A stretch of DNA of 64,000 nt from RBG-16-57-11 sp964503145 (GCA_964503145.1 CAZCYV010000002.1:310001-374000); one strand, 5' to 3'; counted from the stretch's first letter, positions 32,444 through 42,063 are shown. Program-made: numbers and translations. Notes: a model not told the origin generated them from the sequence alone.

Positions 32444-33292
32444 TTAGAGGTCGCGTTGGCCGAAGCGGCGCAAAGCCAGCATGAAGGTGGCGAGCATGTA
32501 GATCACCGCAAAGATAATCATTGCCGTGCTGGGGTAGGCGCGGGTGGTGAAGGGCGAAACCCCCAGGGCGGTTACCAGCGGCGATTGAAGCTCATGCGCG
32601 GCGCGCTTCCATAAGGCCTCGCTGGGCATCATCAAGCTGGTGATGATGCCGATATTGAGGGCGATCTGGCTGGCGGAAGGATTGGTGAAGAAAGAGCCAA
32701 TCTGCTCGATCCAGCCGCCGATGAAGGCGACGCCGTAAAGCCCAAAAACCAGGACACCGTTCGCCAGTGTGGAAAGGTAAGCGCCGCCCATCAGCGAAAC
32801 GCTGAGCAAGATCAAAGCATTGAGCCAGATCAGCGCCAGGCCGTTCAGCGGATGGGGCGCCATATAACCTGAACGCAGGTACACAACTCCCATCACGCCG
32901 CCGCCCATAAGCAGCAAATACAGGCTGATCATGACGGCGAAGCCGAGCCACTTGCCCAGCACGATCTCCCAGCGCCGCACCGGCTTGGACACCAGGGTAT
33001 GGATGGTGCCTGAAGCGATCTCGCCGGAAAGGGTATCCACCGAGGTCAAGACGGTCATCATGGCCGTGAGGAAATTCACCACATACATGCCGGCCATGAG
33101 CAAAAAGTTGCGCATCTGATTCAGCTCCAACATGCGCATGGTTCCAATTTCTTTCTCTACCTCGCGCATGATGAAGTGAAAGCCCAGACCGTACACCGTC
33201 AGAAAGAGCAGGCCCAAGAGCAGCGCTGCCAGCAAGATCCTGCGCCGCGAGGCTTCTCGAAAACTCAAACGGGCGATAGTCAGGGTGCTCAT
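32444..33292 (-). CDS. ABC-2-type transporter permease
   Basis: This 282-residue protein has six TM helices. The conserved ABC-2 segment SVDTLSGEIASGTIHTLVSKPVRRWEIVLGKWLGF lies in the first half. It overlaps the ATPase gene by four bases. With the ATPase it forms an exporter of unknown substrate downstream of an ECF sigma/anti-sigma pair. Confidence 0.92.
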   Translation of the reverse strand: MSTLTIARLSFREASRRRILLAALLLGLLFLTVYGLGFHFIMREVEKEIGTMRMLELNQMRNFLLMAGMYVVNFLTAMMTVLTSVDTLSGEIASGTIHTLVSKPVRRWEIVLGKWLGFAVMISLYLLLMGGGVMGVVYLRSGYMAPHPLNGLALIWLNALILLSVSLMGGAYLSTLANGVLVFGLYGVAFIGGWIEQIGSFFTNPSASQIALNIGIITSLMMPSEALWKRAAHELQSPLVTALGVSPFTTRAYPSTAMIIFAVIYMLATFMLALRRFGQRDL

Positions 33293-34218
33293 AAGCCGCC
33301 ATCCGTGCCGACGATCTGAATGAAAAGGTCTTCCAGGGACATGTGCTCAGGGCGCAGCGCGTAAACATCCACGCCTTGCTGAACCAGGTAACGGTTGACC
33401 TGTGGAAGATCGGCTTCACCTTCCAGAGTCAGCGAGAGATGCTCGCCGTCGGCGCGAACGTTGCGGCTCCAGCGGGCCAGGCCCTCGATCACCTCTGGAC
33501 GCAGATTACGGGCGCGCACATCCACGCTCAGTTCGCCCTCCACCAACGACTGGAGCGGACTGACGCGAATGACCTCGCCATGCTTGATGAAGGCCACCCG
33601 GTCACAGGTGATTTCGACCTCGCTCAGCAGGTGCGAGTTCAGAAAAACGGTCGTCCCCTGGCTGCGCAGTTCGCGGATGATATCCCGCACCAGGCGGCGG
33701 CCCACCGGATCCAGGCCAGAGGTTGGCTCATCCAGAATGACCAGCTCAGGCTGATTAAGCAGCGCCTGCGCCAGGCCGATGCGTTGCAACATGCCCTTGG
33801 AATACTCGCGCAGCTTTTTGTCCGCGTGAGGCGTCAGACCAACCAGGTCGAGCAATTCGGCAATGCGGCGGCGGGCTTGCTGCCGGCTCATTTTGTAAAG
33901 CTCGGCGTGCAGCGCTAGGAACTCCCAGCCCTTGAGCCAATCGTGGAAACGAAAGTGCTCCGGCAGGAAACCCACCCGGCCGCGCACCTGCGGATCATCC
34001 AGGGGCCTACCCAGTAGCATGGCTTCGCCGCTGGTTGGAAAGACCAGGTTGAGCAGCATCTTGACCGAAGTGGTCTTGCCCGCCCCATTTGGCCCCAGGA
34101 AGCCGAACACCTCGCCGCGGGGCACGCTCAAGGTCAGATTGCCGACCGCCACCTTATTGCCAAAGACTTTGCGCAGGCCGCGGGTTTCAATCGCCAAGGA
34201 AGATGAAGAGAGGCTCAT
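33289..34218 (-). CDS. ABC transporter ATPase of an ABC-2 exporter
   Basis: This 309-residue ATPase has Walker A GPNGAGKTT, signature YSKGMLQRIGLAQAL, Walker B LVILDEPTSGLDP and the H-loop LNSHLLSEVEI. A C-terminal accessory domain of about 80 residues follows (DUF4162-like). It belongs to the CcmA/NatA-like exporter group. The start is close to a 16-base-pair hairpin at 34240-34276, downstream of the anti-sigma gene. Confidence 0.93.
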   Translation of the reverse strand: MSLSSSSLAIETRGLRKVFGNKVAVGNLTLSVPRGEVFGFLGPNGAGKTTSVKMLLNLVFPTSGEAMLLGRPLDDPQVRGRVGFLPEHFRFHDWLKGWEFLALHAELYKMSRQQARRRIAELLDLVGLTPHADKKLREYSKGMLQRIGLAQALLNQPELVILDEPTSGLDPVGRRLVRDIIRELRSQGTTVFLNSHLLSEVEITCDRVAFIKHGEVIRVSPLQSLVEGELSVDVRARNLRPEVIEGLARWSRNVRADGEHLSLTLEGEADLPQVNRYLVQQGVDVYALRPEHMSLEDLFIQIVGTDGGL

Positions 34219-34239
34219 CAGTTCACTTCAGAATAACGC

Positions 34240-34276
34240 ACGTGTACAGGCAGATCGTCCATCTGCCTGTACACGT
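34240..34276. repeat. perfect 16-bp inverted repeat between anti-sigma and ABC ATPase genes
   Basis: Arms ACGTGTACAGGCAGAT (34240-34255) and its exact complement (34261-34276) surround CGTCC. On the minus strand it follows the anti-sigma stop by 27 bases and is 22 bases from the ATPase start. No T-run follows, so it is not a typical terminator; transcript processing or a regulator site are the alternatives. Confidence 0.7.
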
Positions 34277-34303
34277 TATACCCGAAGCGGGTTACTTTGT
34301 CTA

Positions 34304-35467
34304 CTACTTCAGCGAAGCGGCAATTTGCAGGGCATCATCCGCCTTGCCCGGGCCGCCCAGGGCGTACACAACGCCGTCCTTGACCCACAAGAGCAGGTAC
34401 GCTCGCTGGCCTTCCTCGAAGTGTTCGATCAGTGTGCCGGTGACGCCATCCACCTGCACCTCTTTGTAGTCAGCGCCATAACGCGGCACGGGGATGACGA
34501 AGGTGCTCGTCCAATCCACATTGCTGGAGAAGCGCGCGGCTTCTTCGGCCGTCATGCCCAGCACCTGCAGGTAAATCTCGCCCATCTGCGTCACGTTCAG
34601 ATCGGGCGGCGCGTCGACGGAGGGGCTGGGTATCTGGAAGAAGGAGGTGCAGTCGGGGATATCCGTCTCCGACGGGCTATCCGGATCATTCATTGGGCGC
34701 TCGTCCATTCGACAATCGCCATACAGGGCGACCACACCCGACGGCACTTCCAGCTTGATCACCGCGCCATCCAGGCTATCGGGGAGCGAAATATCCGCCC
34801 GATTCATCTCCTGCATCACCGCGCGCATCAACTCCAGATCGAGGGTGAAGGTGATCTTACCGCCGGGCTGGATGAAGAGGCGCCGTTCCCCTTCCAGCGC
34901 GCCGGGCAGTCGCACCGGCATACCCAACCGGGCGCTGGCCTCTTCGGCGCTAGAGACCTCTTGCCGCTCGCCGCCCTGCTCCACTTGGACGTTCTCAGAG
35001 AAAAGCCCTTCCAGGCGCGTGGATTGCCGCATCTCGCCGGCCAGCCGCTCGGTGTCCACCGGCACGACCTGCACCTGTTCGACGCGGAACAATCTTAGAA
35101 AGCTGTTGGCGACCGCCCGCACGGACGGGAACGCCAGGGAGATCGCCAGAACGACGATCAGCGCCAAGCCCGCCCAGGCCGGGCGGGAGATGCGTGAGGT
35201 GAGTTTCGTTCTCATCGTGATTGGCTCCTTTTCTCCTGCCAGCCGCGCCTCCAGTCGGGAGCGGGCCACAGGGACAGACAATATCTCTGAAGCTGACGAT
35301 TGCAGGCTGGCGAGATGATCGCCGACCTGCCGGGTTCGCGCCAGGGCCGCCCGGGCGGCGGACTGGCACTGTGCGCACTCCGCCAGATGGGTTTCTGCTT
35401 GCTGCAGCGCTTCGGCTTCCAACTGGCGGTCATGGTAAGCCTGAATTTCTCCTGGGCTGAGATGCAT
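34304..35467 (-). CDS. membrane anti-sigma factor (zinc-finger type)
   Basis: This 387-residue protein has an N-terminal zinc anti-sigma domain (HxxxCxxC in HLAECAQC, with an upstream conserved His-Asp), one TM helix at about residues 97-115 (AWAGLALIVVLAISLAFP) and an extracytoplasmic domain with the DUF4367-like segment near the C-terminus. It starts at ATG 35467 after GGAGG, 15 bases from the ECF sigma stop. It should hold the sigma factor at the membrane until an external signal acts on the outer domain. Confidence 0.88.
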   Translation of the reverse strand: MHLSPGEIQAYHDRQLEAEALQQAETHLAECAQCQSAARAALARTRQVGDHLASLQSSASEILSVPVARSRLEARLAGEKEPITMRTKLTSRISRPAWAGLALIVVLAISLAFPSVRAVANSFLRLFRVEQVQVVPVDTERLAGEMRQSTRLEGLFSENVQVEQGGERQEVSSAEEASARLGMPVRLPGALEGERRLFIQPGGKITFTLDLELMRAVMQEMNRADISLPDSLDGAVIKLEVPSGVVALYGDCRMDERPMNDPDSPSETDIPDCTSFFQIPSPSVDAPPDLNVTQMGEIYLQVLGMTAEEAARFSSNVDWTSTFVIPVPRYGADYKEVQVDGVTGTLIEHFEEGQRAYLLLWVKDGVVYALGGPGKADDALQIAASLK

Positions 35468-35482
35468 TTCAGCCTCCTTCCG

Positions 35483-36046
35483 TCATTCTGAGAGCTTGCG
35501 GTAAGCCCGCTCGAATTCCACTTCCGCCCGGGCCAGCAACACGCCCACCGAGGCGGGAGAAATGTCCAACGCCGCGGCGATCTCGGCGTACGACATGCCG
35601 GAATGGCGCAGGATGAGCATCTGCGCCGAGCGGGGCTTGATGCGGCTCAAGGCCGTTCGCACCCTCTGCCGTTCCTGGGATCGCTCGACCACCAACGCCG
35701 GATCAGCGGGGTCATCTGCCTGCAGCGTCATTTGCCCCGCCTGCTCTTCGTAGCGCCGCCGGCGACTGCGGGCGCGCAGGGCATTGAGCGCCTGGTTGGT
35801 CGCTACCCGATACAACCAGCCGCCCAAGCGCTGTGTGTCGGCCGGCGGACGATGGTAGAGCTTTACGAAGGTCTCCAGCGCCTGGTCTTCGGCATCATCC
35901 CAATCGCCGAGGATCGAATACAGCACGCGGCACAGCCGCTCCCAATGCTGCTGGAACAGCGCCTCGAAAGCGGCGTTTTCGCTTCCCGCCCGGCTCGCCG
36001 GGCTCGATCTGCGGGATAAGGTCATGGGTGTCGCCAATTCCTGCAC
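35483..36046 (-). CDS. ECF RNA polymerase sigma factor
   Basis: The start is GTG 36046 with AGGAGG five bases before it (187 residues). Region 2 contains ILGDWDDAEDQALETFVKLY and WLYRVATNQALNALR; region 4 contains RIKPRSAQMLILRHSGMSYAEIAAALDIS. The partner anti-sigma is immediately downstream, and both are followed by an ABC-2 exporter that may belong to the regulon. The gene probably drives its own operon; the divergent gene at 36160 shares the upstream gap. Confidence 0.93.
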   Translation of the reverse strand: MQELATPMTLSRRSSPASRAGSENAAFEALFQQHWERLCRVLYSILGDWDDAEDQALETFVKLYHRPPADTQRLGGWLYRVATNQALNALRARSRRRRYEEQAGQMTLQADDPADPALVVERSQERQRVRTALSRIKPRSAQMLILRHSGMSYAEIAAALDISPASVGVLLARAEVEFERAYRKLSE

Positions 36047-36159
36047 TGCGCCTCCTGATCATAAGATAAACACCACTGGCGGCGCAGTTGTGACAGCAAT
36101 TTGCTCCTGAAGGATATTATAATGTGCGCTAACATCCCCGACGATAAGTGGAGACGCCC

Positions 36160-37425
36160 ATGACCCTCGATCTGTTCACCATCCGCGAGCAGTTCCCCGC
36201 GCTGCGCCGCCCGGCAATCTTTCTCGATAACCCCGGCGGCACGCAAATTGCCCAGAAATCCCTCGAACGCATGACGGCCTACCTGACGCTGCACAACGCC
36301 AACCACGGCGGCGCCTTTGCCACGAGCATCGAATCGGACGCGGTGCTGGAGGAAGCCCACCGGGCGATGGCCGACCTGCTCAACGCCGCCCGCCCGCAGG
36401 AGATCGTCTTTGGCAATAACATGACCAGCCTGACGCTGCACATCAGCCGCTCGATCGCCCGGACCTGGAATCCCGGCGACGAGATCGTGGTCACCCGGCT
36501 GGATCATGACGCCAACATCACCCCCTGGGTGCTGGCGGCGCAGGACCGCGGCGTCCACGTTCGCTGGGTGGATTTCCAACCGCAGGACGGCACGCTCGAC
36601 CTGCAGGATTTTCAGCGGGCGCTGGAAAACCGGCCGCGCCTGGTGGCCGTTGGTTATGCCTCCAACGCGCTGGGGACGATCAACCCGGTGGCGAAGCTGG
36701 TGCAGATGGCGCACGCCGCCGGCGCGCTGGTGTACATCGACGCGGTGCAGTACGCCCCGCATGGGCCGATCGACGTGCAGGAATTGGGCTGCGACTTCCT
36801 GGTATGCTCATCCTACAAGTTCTTCGGACCGCACGCCGGCATCCTGTACGGGCGCTACGAGCTGCTGGACGAGCTGATGGCCTATAAAGTGCGCCCGGCG
36901 CCGAATGATCCGCCGGGCAAGTTCGAGACCGGCACGCAGAACCACGAGGGCATCGCCGGGGTGCTGGGGGCGGTGGAGTATCTGGAATGGGTGGGGGCGC
37001 TTTTCGGCAGGCGCTACGAGACAGACTACGCCGAGCGTTATCAGGGGCGGCGGCTGCGGCTGAAACAGGCTCTGACCGCCATCCGCGCCTATGAGTTCGA
37101 GATCAGCCGCGCCATGCTGGACATGCTGGAGGAGACGCCAGGGGTGCGGATCTACGGCCTGACCGACCCACGCCGCCTGGAAGAGCGCGTGCCGACCTTC
37201 TCTTTCAACCTGAAAGGCTGGCATCCGCGCCGGCTGGCCGAGCGGCTGGCGCGCGAAGGCATCTATGTCTGGGATGGCAACTACTACGCCCTGGCGGTCA
37301 CCGAGCGGCTGGGGTTAGAAGAGAGCGGCGGGATGGTGCGCGCCGGCCCGGTGCATTACAACACGGTGGAAGAGGTCGAGCGGTTTGGGGAGGCGCTGGG
37401 AAAGATCGTGGCAAACGCGGGTTGA
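36160..37425 (+). CDS. class V aminotransferase / cysteine-desulfurase-like protein
   Basis: The start is ATG 36160 with GGAG seven bases before it; an in-frame GTG at 36148 is the alternative. This 421-residue PLP enzyme has FLDNPGGTQIAQKSLERM, FGNNMTSLTLHISRS, VVTRLDHDANITPWVLAA, YIDAVQYAPHGPIDVQELGCD and the PLP-Lys in SSYKFFGPHAGILYG. It belongs to the cysteine desulfurase-like VC1184 subgroup, whose reaction is not settled. A conventional desulfurase role for the suf locus is possible but no scaffold gene is adjacent. Confidence 0.9.
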   Translation: MTLDLFTIREQFPALRRPAIFLDNPGGTQIAQKSLERMTAYLTLHNANHGGAFATSIESDAVLEEAHRAMADLLNAARPQEIVFGNNMTSLTLHISRSIARTWNPGDEIVVTRLDHDANITPWVLAAQDRGVHVRWVDFQPQDGTLDLQDFQRALENRPRLVAVGYASNALGTINPVAKLVQMAHAAGALVYIDAVQYAPHGPIDVQELGCDFLVCSSYKFFGPHAGILYGRYELLDELMAYKVRPAPNDPPGKFETGTQNHEGIAGVLGAVEYLEWVGALFGRRYETDYAERYQGRRLRLKQALTAIRAYEFEISRAMLDMLEETPGVRIYGLTDPRRLEERVPTFSFNLKGWHPRRLAERLAREGIYVWDGNYYALAVTERLGLEESGGMVRAGPVHYNTVEEVERFGEALGKIVANAG

Positions 37426-37769
37426 CCGGCAAAACCAGCCGCGCGCCAAGCGGAGCGACGCCAGTTTAGGTTATAAGCTCTGTTCTTCCGGCAATCGATA
37501 CCCTTCTGAGATGCCCTTGACTGCGGCTGCGCTTCGGGCTGCATTCTAATCATAGCGACTTTCATGGCCGCGTCAATCTGCATCGCGGCGAAAAAATCTC
37601 GGCTTCTAAGGCAGATGCCCGAAGATAAGCGTGTAAAGCAGACAGCGCAGAGCGTTCGGTTAGCGGCCGCCAGGGAGGCAACCCATGCAGGCGCATATGC
37701 GTTATCGCGGCGCTGCGCGGTTGAGTTTCAGCGCCTCGGAGAGGGGCACATTCGGGTAGAATTGAGGAC
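37426..37769. other. non-coding gap
   Basis: This 344-base stretch between the class-V enzyme and the deacetylase shows no gene that I can support. Short open frames on both strands lack ribosome sites and family features. No strong hairpin or promoter stands out. Confidence 0.5.
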
Positions 37770-38492
37770 ATGACGAACGACAACTTTCCGAAGAGCGTCC
37801 TGGCAATCGGCGCACACCCTGACGATCTGGAATGGCTATGTGGAGGCACGCTGGCGAAATTCGCCCGCCTGGGTGTAAGAGTCTCTATGGCCGTTGCAAC
37901 AGATGGATCGGCTGGTCATCAGGTCATCCCGCCCAAGGAACTGGCTGAGATCAGACAAGCCGAGGCGCGTAAGTCAGCCGCCGTCATCGGGGCAGACTTC
38001 TACTGGCTGGGATATCGTGACGAGACGATCTGCGATGACATTGAGACGCGGCTGGTCTTTGCAGAGTTGATCCGCAAAGCCAAGCCCGACCTGATCATCA
38101 CCCATACCCCCATGGACTACCATCCCGATCACCGCGTGGTCAGCCGCCTGGTCTTCGACGCCTCATTCACCTCCGGTCTGAAGAACATCCACACCGAGAC
38201 GCCCTTCCACCCCGGTGTGCAGCCCATCGCATATCTGGATACGATCACCGGCGCAAATTTCATCCCTACCGATTTCGTCGATATCAGCGACACCTGGGGG
38301 ATCAAGGTGCAGATGCTCTCAAGTTTTCAAACCCAGATCCGTTGGCTGAGAGATCACGACAATGTGGATTTTTTCGACATGATCGAAACGCAGGCCAAGG
38401 CGCGCGGCTATCAATGCGGCGTGGCTTATGCCGAGGCTTTTACCTTTGAAAATGTCTGGCCGCGCTCGCGGGCCTATCGCCTTCTACCGTAG
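37770..38492 (+). CDS. PIG-L/LmbE-family deacetylase
   Basis: This 240-residue protein has the zinc site AIGAHPDDLEWLCGG, a central DLIITHTPMDYHPDHRVVSRLV and conserved GYRDE. The family removes N-acetyl groups from sugars or related compounds (MshB, BshB, mycothiol and bacillithiol synthesis, glycan breakdown). It lies beside sugar-handling genes; the convergent gene downstream is a second, divergent PIG-L member. The substrate is unknown. Confidence 0.9.
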   Translation: MTNDNFPKSVLAIGAHPDDLEWLCGGTLAKFARLGVRVSMAVATDGSAGHQVIPPKELAEIRQAEARKSAAVIGADFYWLGYRDETICDDIETRLVFAELIRKAKPDLIITHTPMDYHPDHRVVSRLVFDASFTSGLKNIHTETPFHPGVQPIAYLDTITGANFIPTDFVDISDTWGIKVQMLSSFQTQIRWLRDHDNVDFFDMIETQAKARGYQCGVAYAEAFTFENVWPRSRAYRLLP

Positions 38493-38520
38493 TTCGTCCC
38501 TGGTGTAGCCAGGTGCAGTA

Positions 38521-39366
38521 TCACCCAACGCTGGCGATGATCCGCCTCACATCCTCCGCAAAGCGCCGGATGAAGCTCTGGACGTACTCCTGCACATCCA
38601 GCGATGCATCCTGGATCAGCGGGGTCAGGTCCATGCCGGTCGCCATGCCTTGCATCACGTCCACGGCGTGGGAGGCGAAGTAGGTGGCGTTGGCCTTGCG
38701 CCGCCCCATCGTCGCCAGATCGTAGCGCTTGCCGCCGGCGATCTGCGAATCGAACACCCCCAGCAGCGCCATCTGCAGGTTCTCGTGGGGGGTGGTGTCG
38801 AAGACCACCTTGTCCTCGTCCAGCATCCACCCCAGGTCGCGCCACACCTCGCAGCCCAGCAGCCGCGGCGGGCGCTCAGCTTGCGGCAGGCCGCGGATCG
38901 CCTCGATGACGCGCAGCGCCACCGCCACATGGGTGGGGTGTTTGTCCGCCAGGTTGTGGGTGTACACCACTTGCGGGCGCGCCAGGCGCAGCAGCATCTG
39001 CAGATCGGCGATGGGATCTTTCTGCGCCGGATCCTTGATCACCCCGCTGGGGTAATCCAGTAGCGCCTGCGCCGCATATTCGCCCACCACGGCGGCCTTC
39101 TTCTGCTCCACCACCCGCACGGCGCGCATCTGCTCGTCGGTGTAGTCTTTATACAGGTCATCGCGCGGCGACCCAGCCCCGTCTGTGACCACAACACCGG
39201 TGAACCATTTGTCCGGCCGCTGAAAACAGGCCAGGATACCCTCGATGGCCATGATCTCGATATCGTCCTGATGGGCGGCGATGGCCATGTGCGTGGTGCG
39301 CGCCAGGGCCTGCTCGGCCGGCAGGCCATCCGGTACAAAAAGCTGTGCGTGTTGGCGTTTAAACAT
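38521..39366 (-). CDS. second PIG-L-like deacetylase
   Basis: This 281-residue protein has AIAAHQDDIEIMAIEGI, where the family AHPDD reads AHQDD, a VVVTDGAGSPRDD block and YTHNLADKHPTHVAVALRVI. It is clearly PIG-L fold but a separate subgroup from its neighbour. It begins 66 bases after the ROK-type gene on the same strand, so it probably acts with that gene on a carbohydrate substrate. Confidence 0.87.
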   Translation of the reverse strand: MFKRQHAQLFVPDGLPAEQALARTTHMAIAAHQDDIEIMAIEGILACFQRPDKWFTGVVVTDGAGSPRDDLYKDYTDEQMRAVRVVEQKKAAVVGEYAAQALLDYPSGVIKDPAQKDPIADLQMLLRLARPQVVYTHNLADKHPTHVAVALRVIEAIRGLPQAERPPRLLGCEVWRDLGWMLDEDKVVFDTTPHENLQMALLGVFDSQIAGGKRYDLATMGRRKANATYFASHAVDVMQGMATGMDLTPLIQDASLDVQEYVQSFIRRFAEDVRRIIASVG

Positions 39367-39432
39367 TGGTCAACCCTTTCTTGGTTTCCCAGGCGCATGC
39401 ACTGACGATTGCGCCTGGGCAAAGATGAGGCT

Positions 39433-40833
39433 CTAAATCTCCGGCAGGCTGGCTGCGGCGACCGCCTGCCCCAGGCGGCGGCTCAGCTCGTCCGGTAAAT
39501 GAATCCTGATCTTCGGCGCCAGTTCGGGGAATTCCTGGCGCAGCACATTCTGCGCACCGTGCAGGATCAACGGCCCGCCCGCGCCGGAGGTCACCCGCCC
39601 CAGGATCAGTACATGCTCCAGCTCGTAGAAGCTGGCGTAATGGGCGATGGCGTAGCCCAGATAGACGCCGATGGTCTGCCAGATCTGCGCCGCGCCGGCC
39701 TCCCCGGCTTCCAGCCGCTCCTGCACGAACTTAAGCTTGCCCGCCAGCGATAGCTCCGCCGGGATGGCGATGTTTACTCTGGGCGCCAGGCGGAAGACGC
39801 ACTGCTGTGACAGGTACAGCGCCCCCACGCCGCGGTCCCCCGACCACTCATCCATCGGGGCCTGGGGATAATAATCGATCGGCGCAAAGGCCAGCTCGTT
39901 TAACCAGTTGGTGATATCCCCATGCGGGGTGACGTAACCCGCCGCCAGGCTCGACCCCATAGCGATGCCCAGCACGGCGTTGACCTCCATCGACATCGAA
40001 CCTGCCAGCGCCGACACCTCGCCGTCGTTGACGATCTCCAGCGGCACGCCCATCTCCTCTCGGATGCGCAAAAACAGGCGGCGCACCTCATCGAAACGCT
40101 CTTTGGGAACGCCGCGGAACAGCGATGCCACCATGGGGCGGTTGTTGATGATCACCCCCGCCGAACTGCCGCCGATGGCGTCCAGGCGCGGCAGCTTTTC
40201 TGCCGCCATCTTGAGCATCGCCATGATCTTTTCGTAGTGGTAAGCAGGATCAGACTGGCTGCGCGGATCCCATTCCATCTCATGGGTGAAAACCGCCTCG
40301 CCATCGATCACCGCCGACACCTTGATATCCGAAGCGCCCAGGTCGAAGCCGATGCGGCAGCCATCCAGGTGGCGCCCCAGCGATTGCTGGCTCTCCTTCG
40401 CCGCCGGCACCTCCTCCGGCTTGCAGTGCACGATGGTGAAAGGCCGCTGGTAAACCTCCTGCCCCATGAAGTGATAGTCGAAGCTGCGCCGGCCGTCTGG
40501 GGCGTAGCAGCTTCGCAGATAGTCGGCGATTTCGGCTGGCCCGCCGACGTACACCTTCCAGCCGCCGCGCTGCCAGAGCAAGAACTTCAACATGCGCTCG
40601 CTATACTCATTGTTGTACGCCGCCCAAGGGTGATCGGGGGTGAAGACCTGGGTTTCGAACCGTGAGAGCGAGCCATCGGCGCGTTCCAGGCCAAACACCA
40701 GCTCCTGGGCGCACCCGCTGGCCTGAATTTCTTCCCAATAAATCCGGTTGTAGCGCGCCGCAGGCGTGAAATCGGCGTCCAGCGGCGGCGGGTGCTTGGG
40801 CCGAGAGAGGGTATGCAGGTCCATCGAGGTCAT
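39433..40833 (-). CDS. ROK-fold protein with long N-terminal extension (probable sugar kinase)
   Basis: The start is probably ATG 40833 with GGAG eight bases before it (466 residues); the frame is open to 40854. The ROK/ASKHA domain begins near residue 161 with IGFDLGASDIKVSAV, followed by GGSSAGVIINNRP, VNDGEVSALAG and GIAMGSSLAAGYV. About 160 residues precede it, whereas usual ROK kinases of about 300 residues start with the phosphate-1 loop. The extension has no family that I recognise. It lies between the deacetylase and a ROK repressor, within a sugar-uptake region. Confidence 0.82.
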   Translation of the reverse strand: MTSMDLHTLSRPKHPPPLDADFTPAARYNRIYWEEIQASGCAQELVFGLERADGSLSRFETQVFTPDHPWAAYNNEYSERMLKFLLWQRGGWKVYVGGPAEIADYLRSCYAPDGRRSFDYHFMGQEVYQRPFTIVHCKPEEVPAAKESQQSLGRHLDGCRIGFDLGASDIKVSAVIDGEAVFTHEMEWDPRSQSDPAYHYEKIMAMLKMAAEKLPRLDAIGGSSAGVIINNRPMVASLFRGVPKERFDEVRRLFLRIREEMGVPLEIVNDGEVSALAGSMSMEVNAVLGIAMGSSLAAGYVTPHGDITNWLNELAFAPIDYYPQAPMDEWSGDRGVGALYLSQQCVFRLAPRVNIAIPAELSLAGKLKFVQERLEAGEAGAAQIWQTIGVYLGYAIAHYASFYELEHVLILGRVTSGAGGPLILHGAQNVLRQEFPELAPKIRIHLPDELSRRLGQAVAAASLPEI

Positions 40834-40865
40834 CTTCGCGCTCCAATCATGCAAACGGGATCGTG

Positions 40866-42053
40866 CTAGATCAGGCCAAGTTCATGTCTCAGGATCAGGC
40901 TGGCCGCCCCCAGGATGACTACGTCCTCGCCCAGGCTGGAAGGCATGACCTGGATGCGCGCCGCGAGCGCAGGCAGCACATCCTGTCGCACCCGTTTCTG
41001 CATTGGGGAAATGACCCCCTCCCCATACCGGGCCAGCCGACCCGCCAGGACGACATGCTCGACGTTCAAGGCGCCGGCGATCCTGGCCGCGGCGATCCCC
41101 AGATAATCGCCGGCTTCGGCGATGAGCTGGCAGACAAAGGGGTCGCCGGCTTGAAAAGCCTGCAGGACGACGTCGCTATTGATTTCCTCCGGCGCGGCGA
41201 CCAGCCAATTGAGTTGCGACTGCGGTTGTTGGGCGGCGATTTCCCGAGCGCGGCGCACCAGGGTGCGGGTGCTGACCAGCGTCTCCAGGCAGCCCGTGTT
41301 GCCGCAGCGGCAGCGCTCGCCGTCGGGAATCATGCGCAGATGGCCGATCTCGCCCGCGCTGTAGTGGTCGCCGTAGAACAACTCTCCATTGAGCACGATG
41401 CCCGCGCCCACCCCGCGCCCCGCCTTGATCACCACCAGGTTGTTCAACTTTGCCTGTTTGCTGAAGGTGAACTCGGCCAGCGCGGCGACCTGGCTATCGT
41501 TGGCGATGTAGATCGGCATTCGATAACGCTCCTCCAGCAGATCGCCCAGGCGCAGCTCGTGCCAGTCCAGGTTGACAGCAATGCGCACCACCCGTTTCAC
41601 CGGATCCATCAGGCCGGGCGTGCCAATGCCGATCCCCAGGATTGGCCGATCGGTCAGTCGAAGCAGTTGATCGATCAGCGTAAACACCAGCCCCAGCGCC
41701 GCCTCGCCATCCCGCTCCTGGACGGGCAGGCTGAGGCGCTGGATGATCTTCCCGCGCAGGTTGACCACTGCGCCGCGAAAGGCGCTGTTGGCCAGATCGA
41801 TGCCTATCAGGTGCCGTGCATCGTCGTCCACCCGCAACAAGATGGCCGGCTTTCCGCCGCGCGAGGGCGAGACTCCGGTCTCCACCACCAGGCCATCCTG
41901 GATGAAGCGGCCCACCATTTCCGAGACTGTGGTGCGCGTCAGCCCCGTCTGGCGCGCCACGTCCACCCGGCTGATCTCTCCATGCCGATAAATCGTCCGC
42001 AGCACCAGGCGGCTGTTGTGCAATTTGGTGGATTCCTGGGTGGATTTTTTCAT
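40866..42053 (-). CDS. ROK-family transcriptional repressor (NagC/XylR type)
   Basis: This 395-residue protein has an N-terminal winged helix-turn-helix (SRVDVARQTGLTRTTVSEMVGR) and a ROK domain with LIGIDLANSAFRGAVVNL, GIGIGTPGLMDP, the zinc motif CRCGNTGCLETLVS and a GRGVGAGIVLNG loop. It likely represses the divergent sugar ABC operon that starts at 42284 and responds to a sugar or sugar phosphate. Confidence 0.92.
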   Translation of the reverse strand: MKKSTQESTKLHNSRLVLRTIYRHGEISRVDVARQTGLTRTTVSEMVGRFIQDGLVVETGVSPSRGGKPAILLRVDDDARHLIGIDLANSAFRGAVVNLRGKIIQRLSLPVQERDGEAALGLVFTLIDQLLRLTDRPILGIGIGTPGLMDPVKRVVRIAVNLDWHELRLGDLLEERYRMPIYIANDSQVAALAEFTFSKQAKLNNLVVIKAGRGVGAGIVLNGELFYGDHYSAGEIGHLRMIPDGERCRCGNTGCLETLVSTRTLVRRAREIAAQQPQSQLNWLVAAPEEINSDVVLQAFQAGDPFVCQLIAEAGDYLGIAAARIAGALNVEHVVLAGRLARYGEGVISPMQKRVRQDVLPALAARIQVMPSSLGEDVVILGAASLILRHELGLI

Positions 42054-42063
42054 AATTTGCTTG

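Noticed and set aside
33932..35098. 388-codon plus-strand open frame across ABC ATPase and anti-sigma genes
   Set aside because: It crosses two real genes and a hairpin on the other strand and shows no domain.
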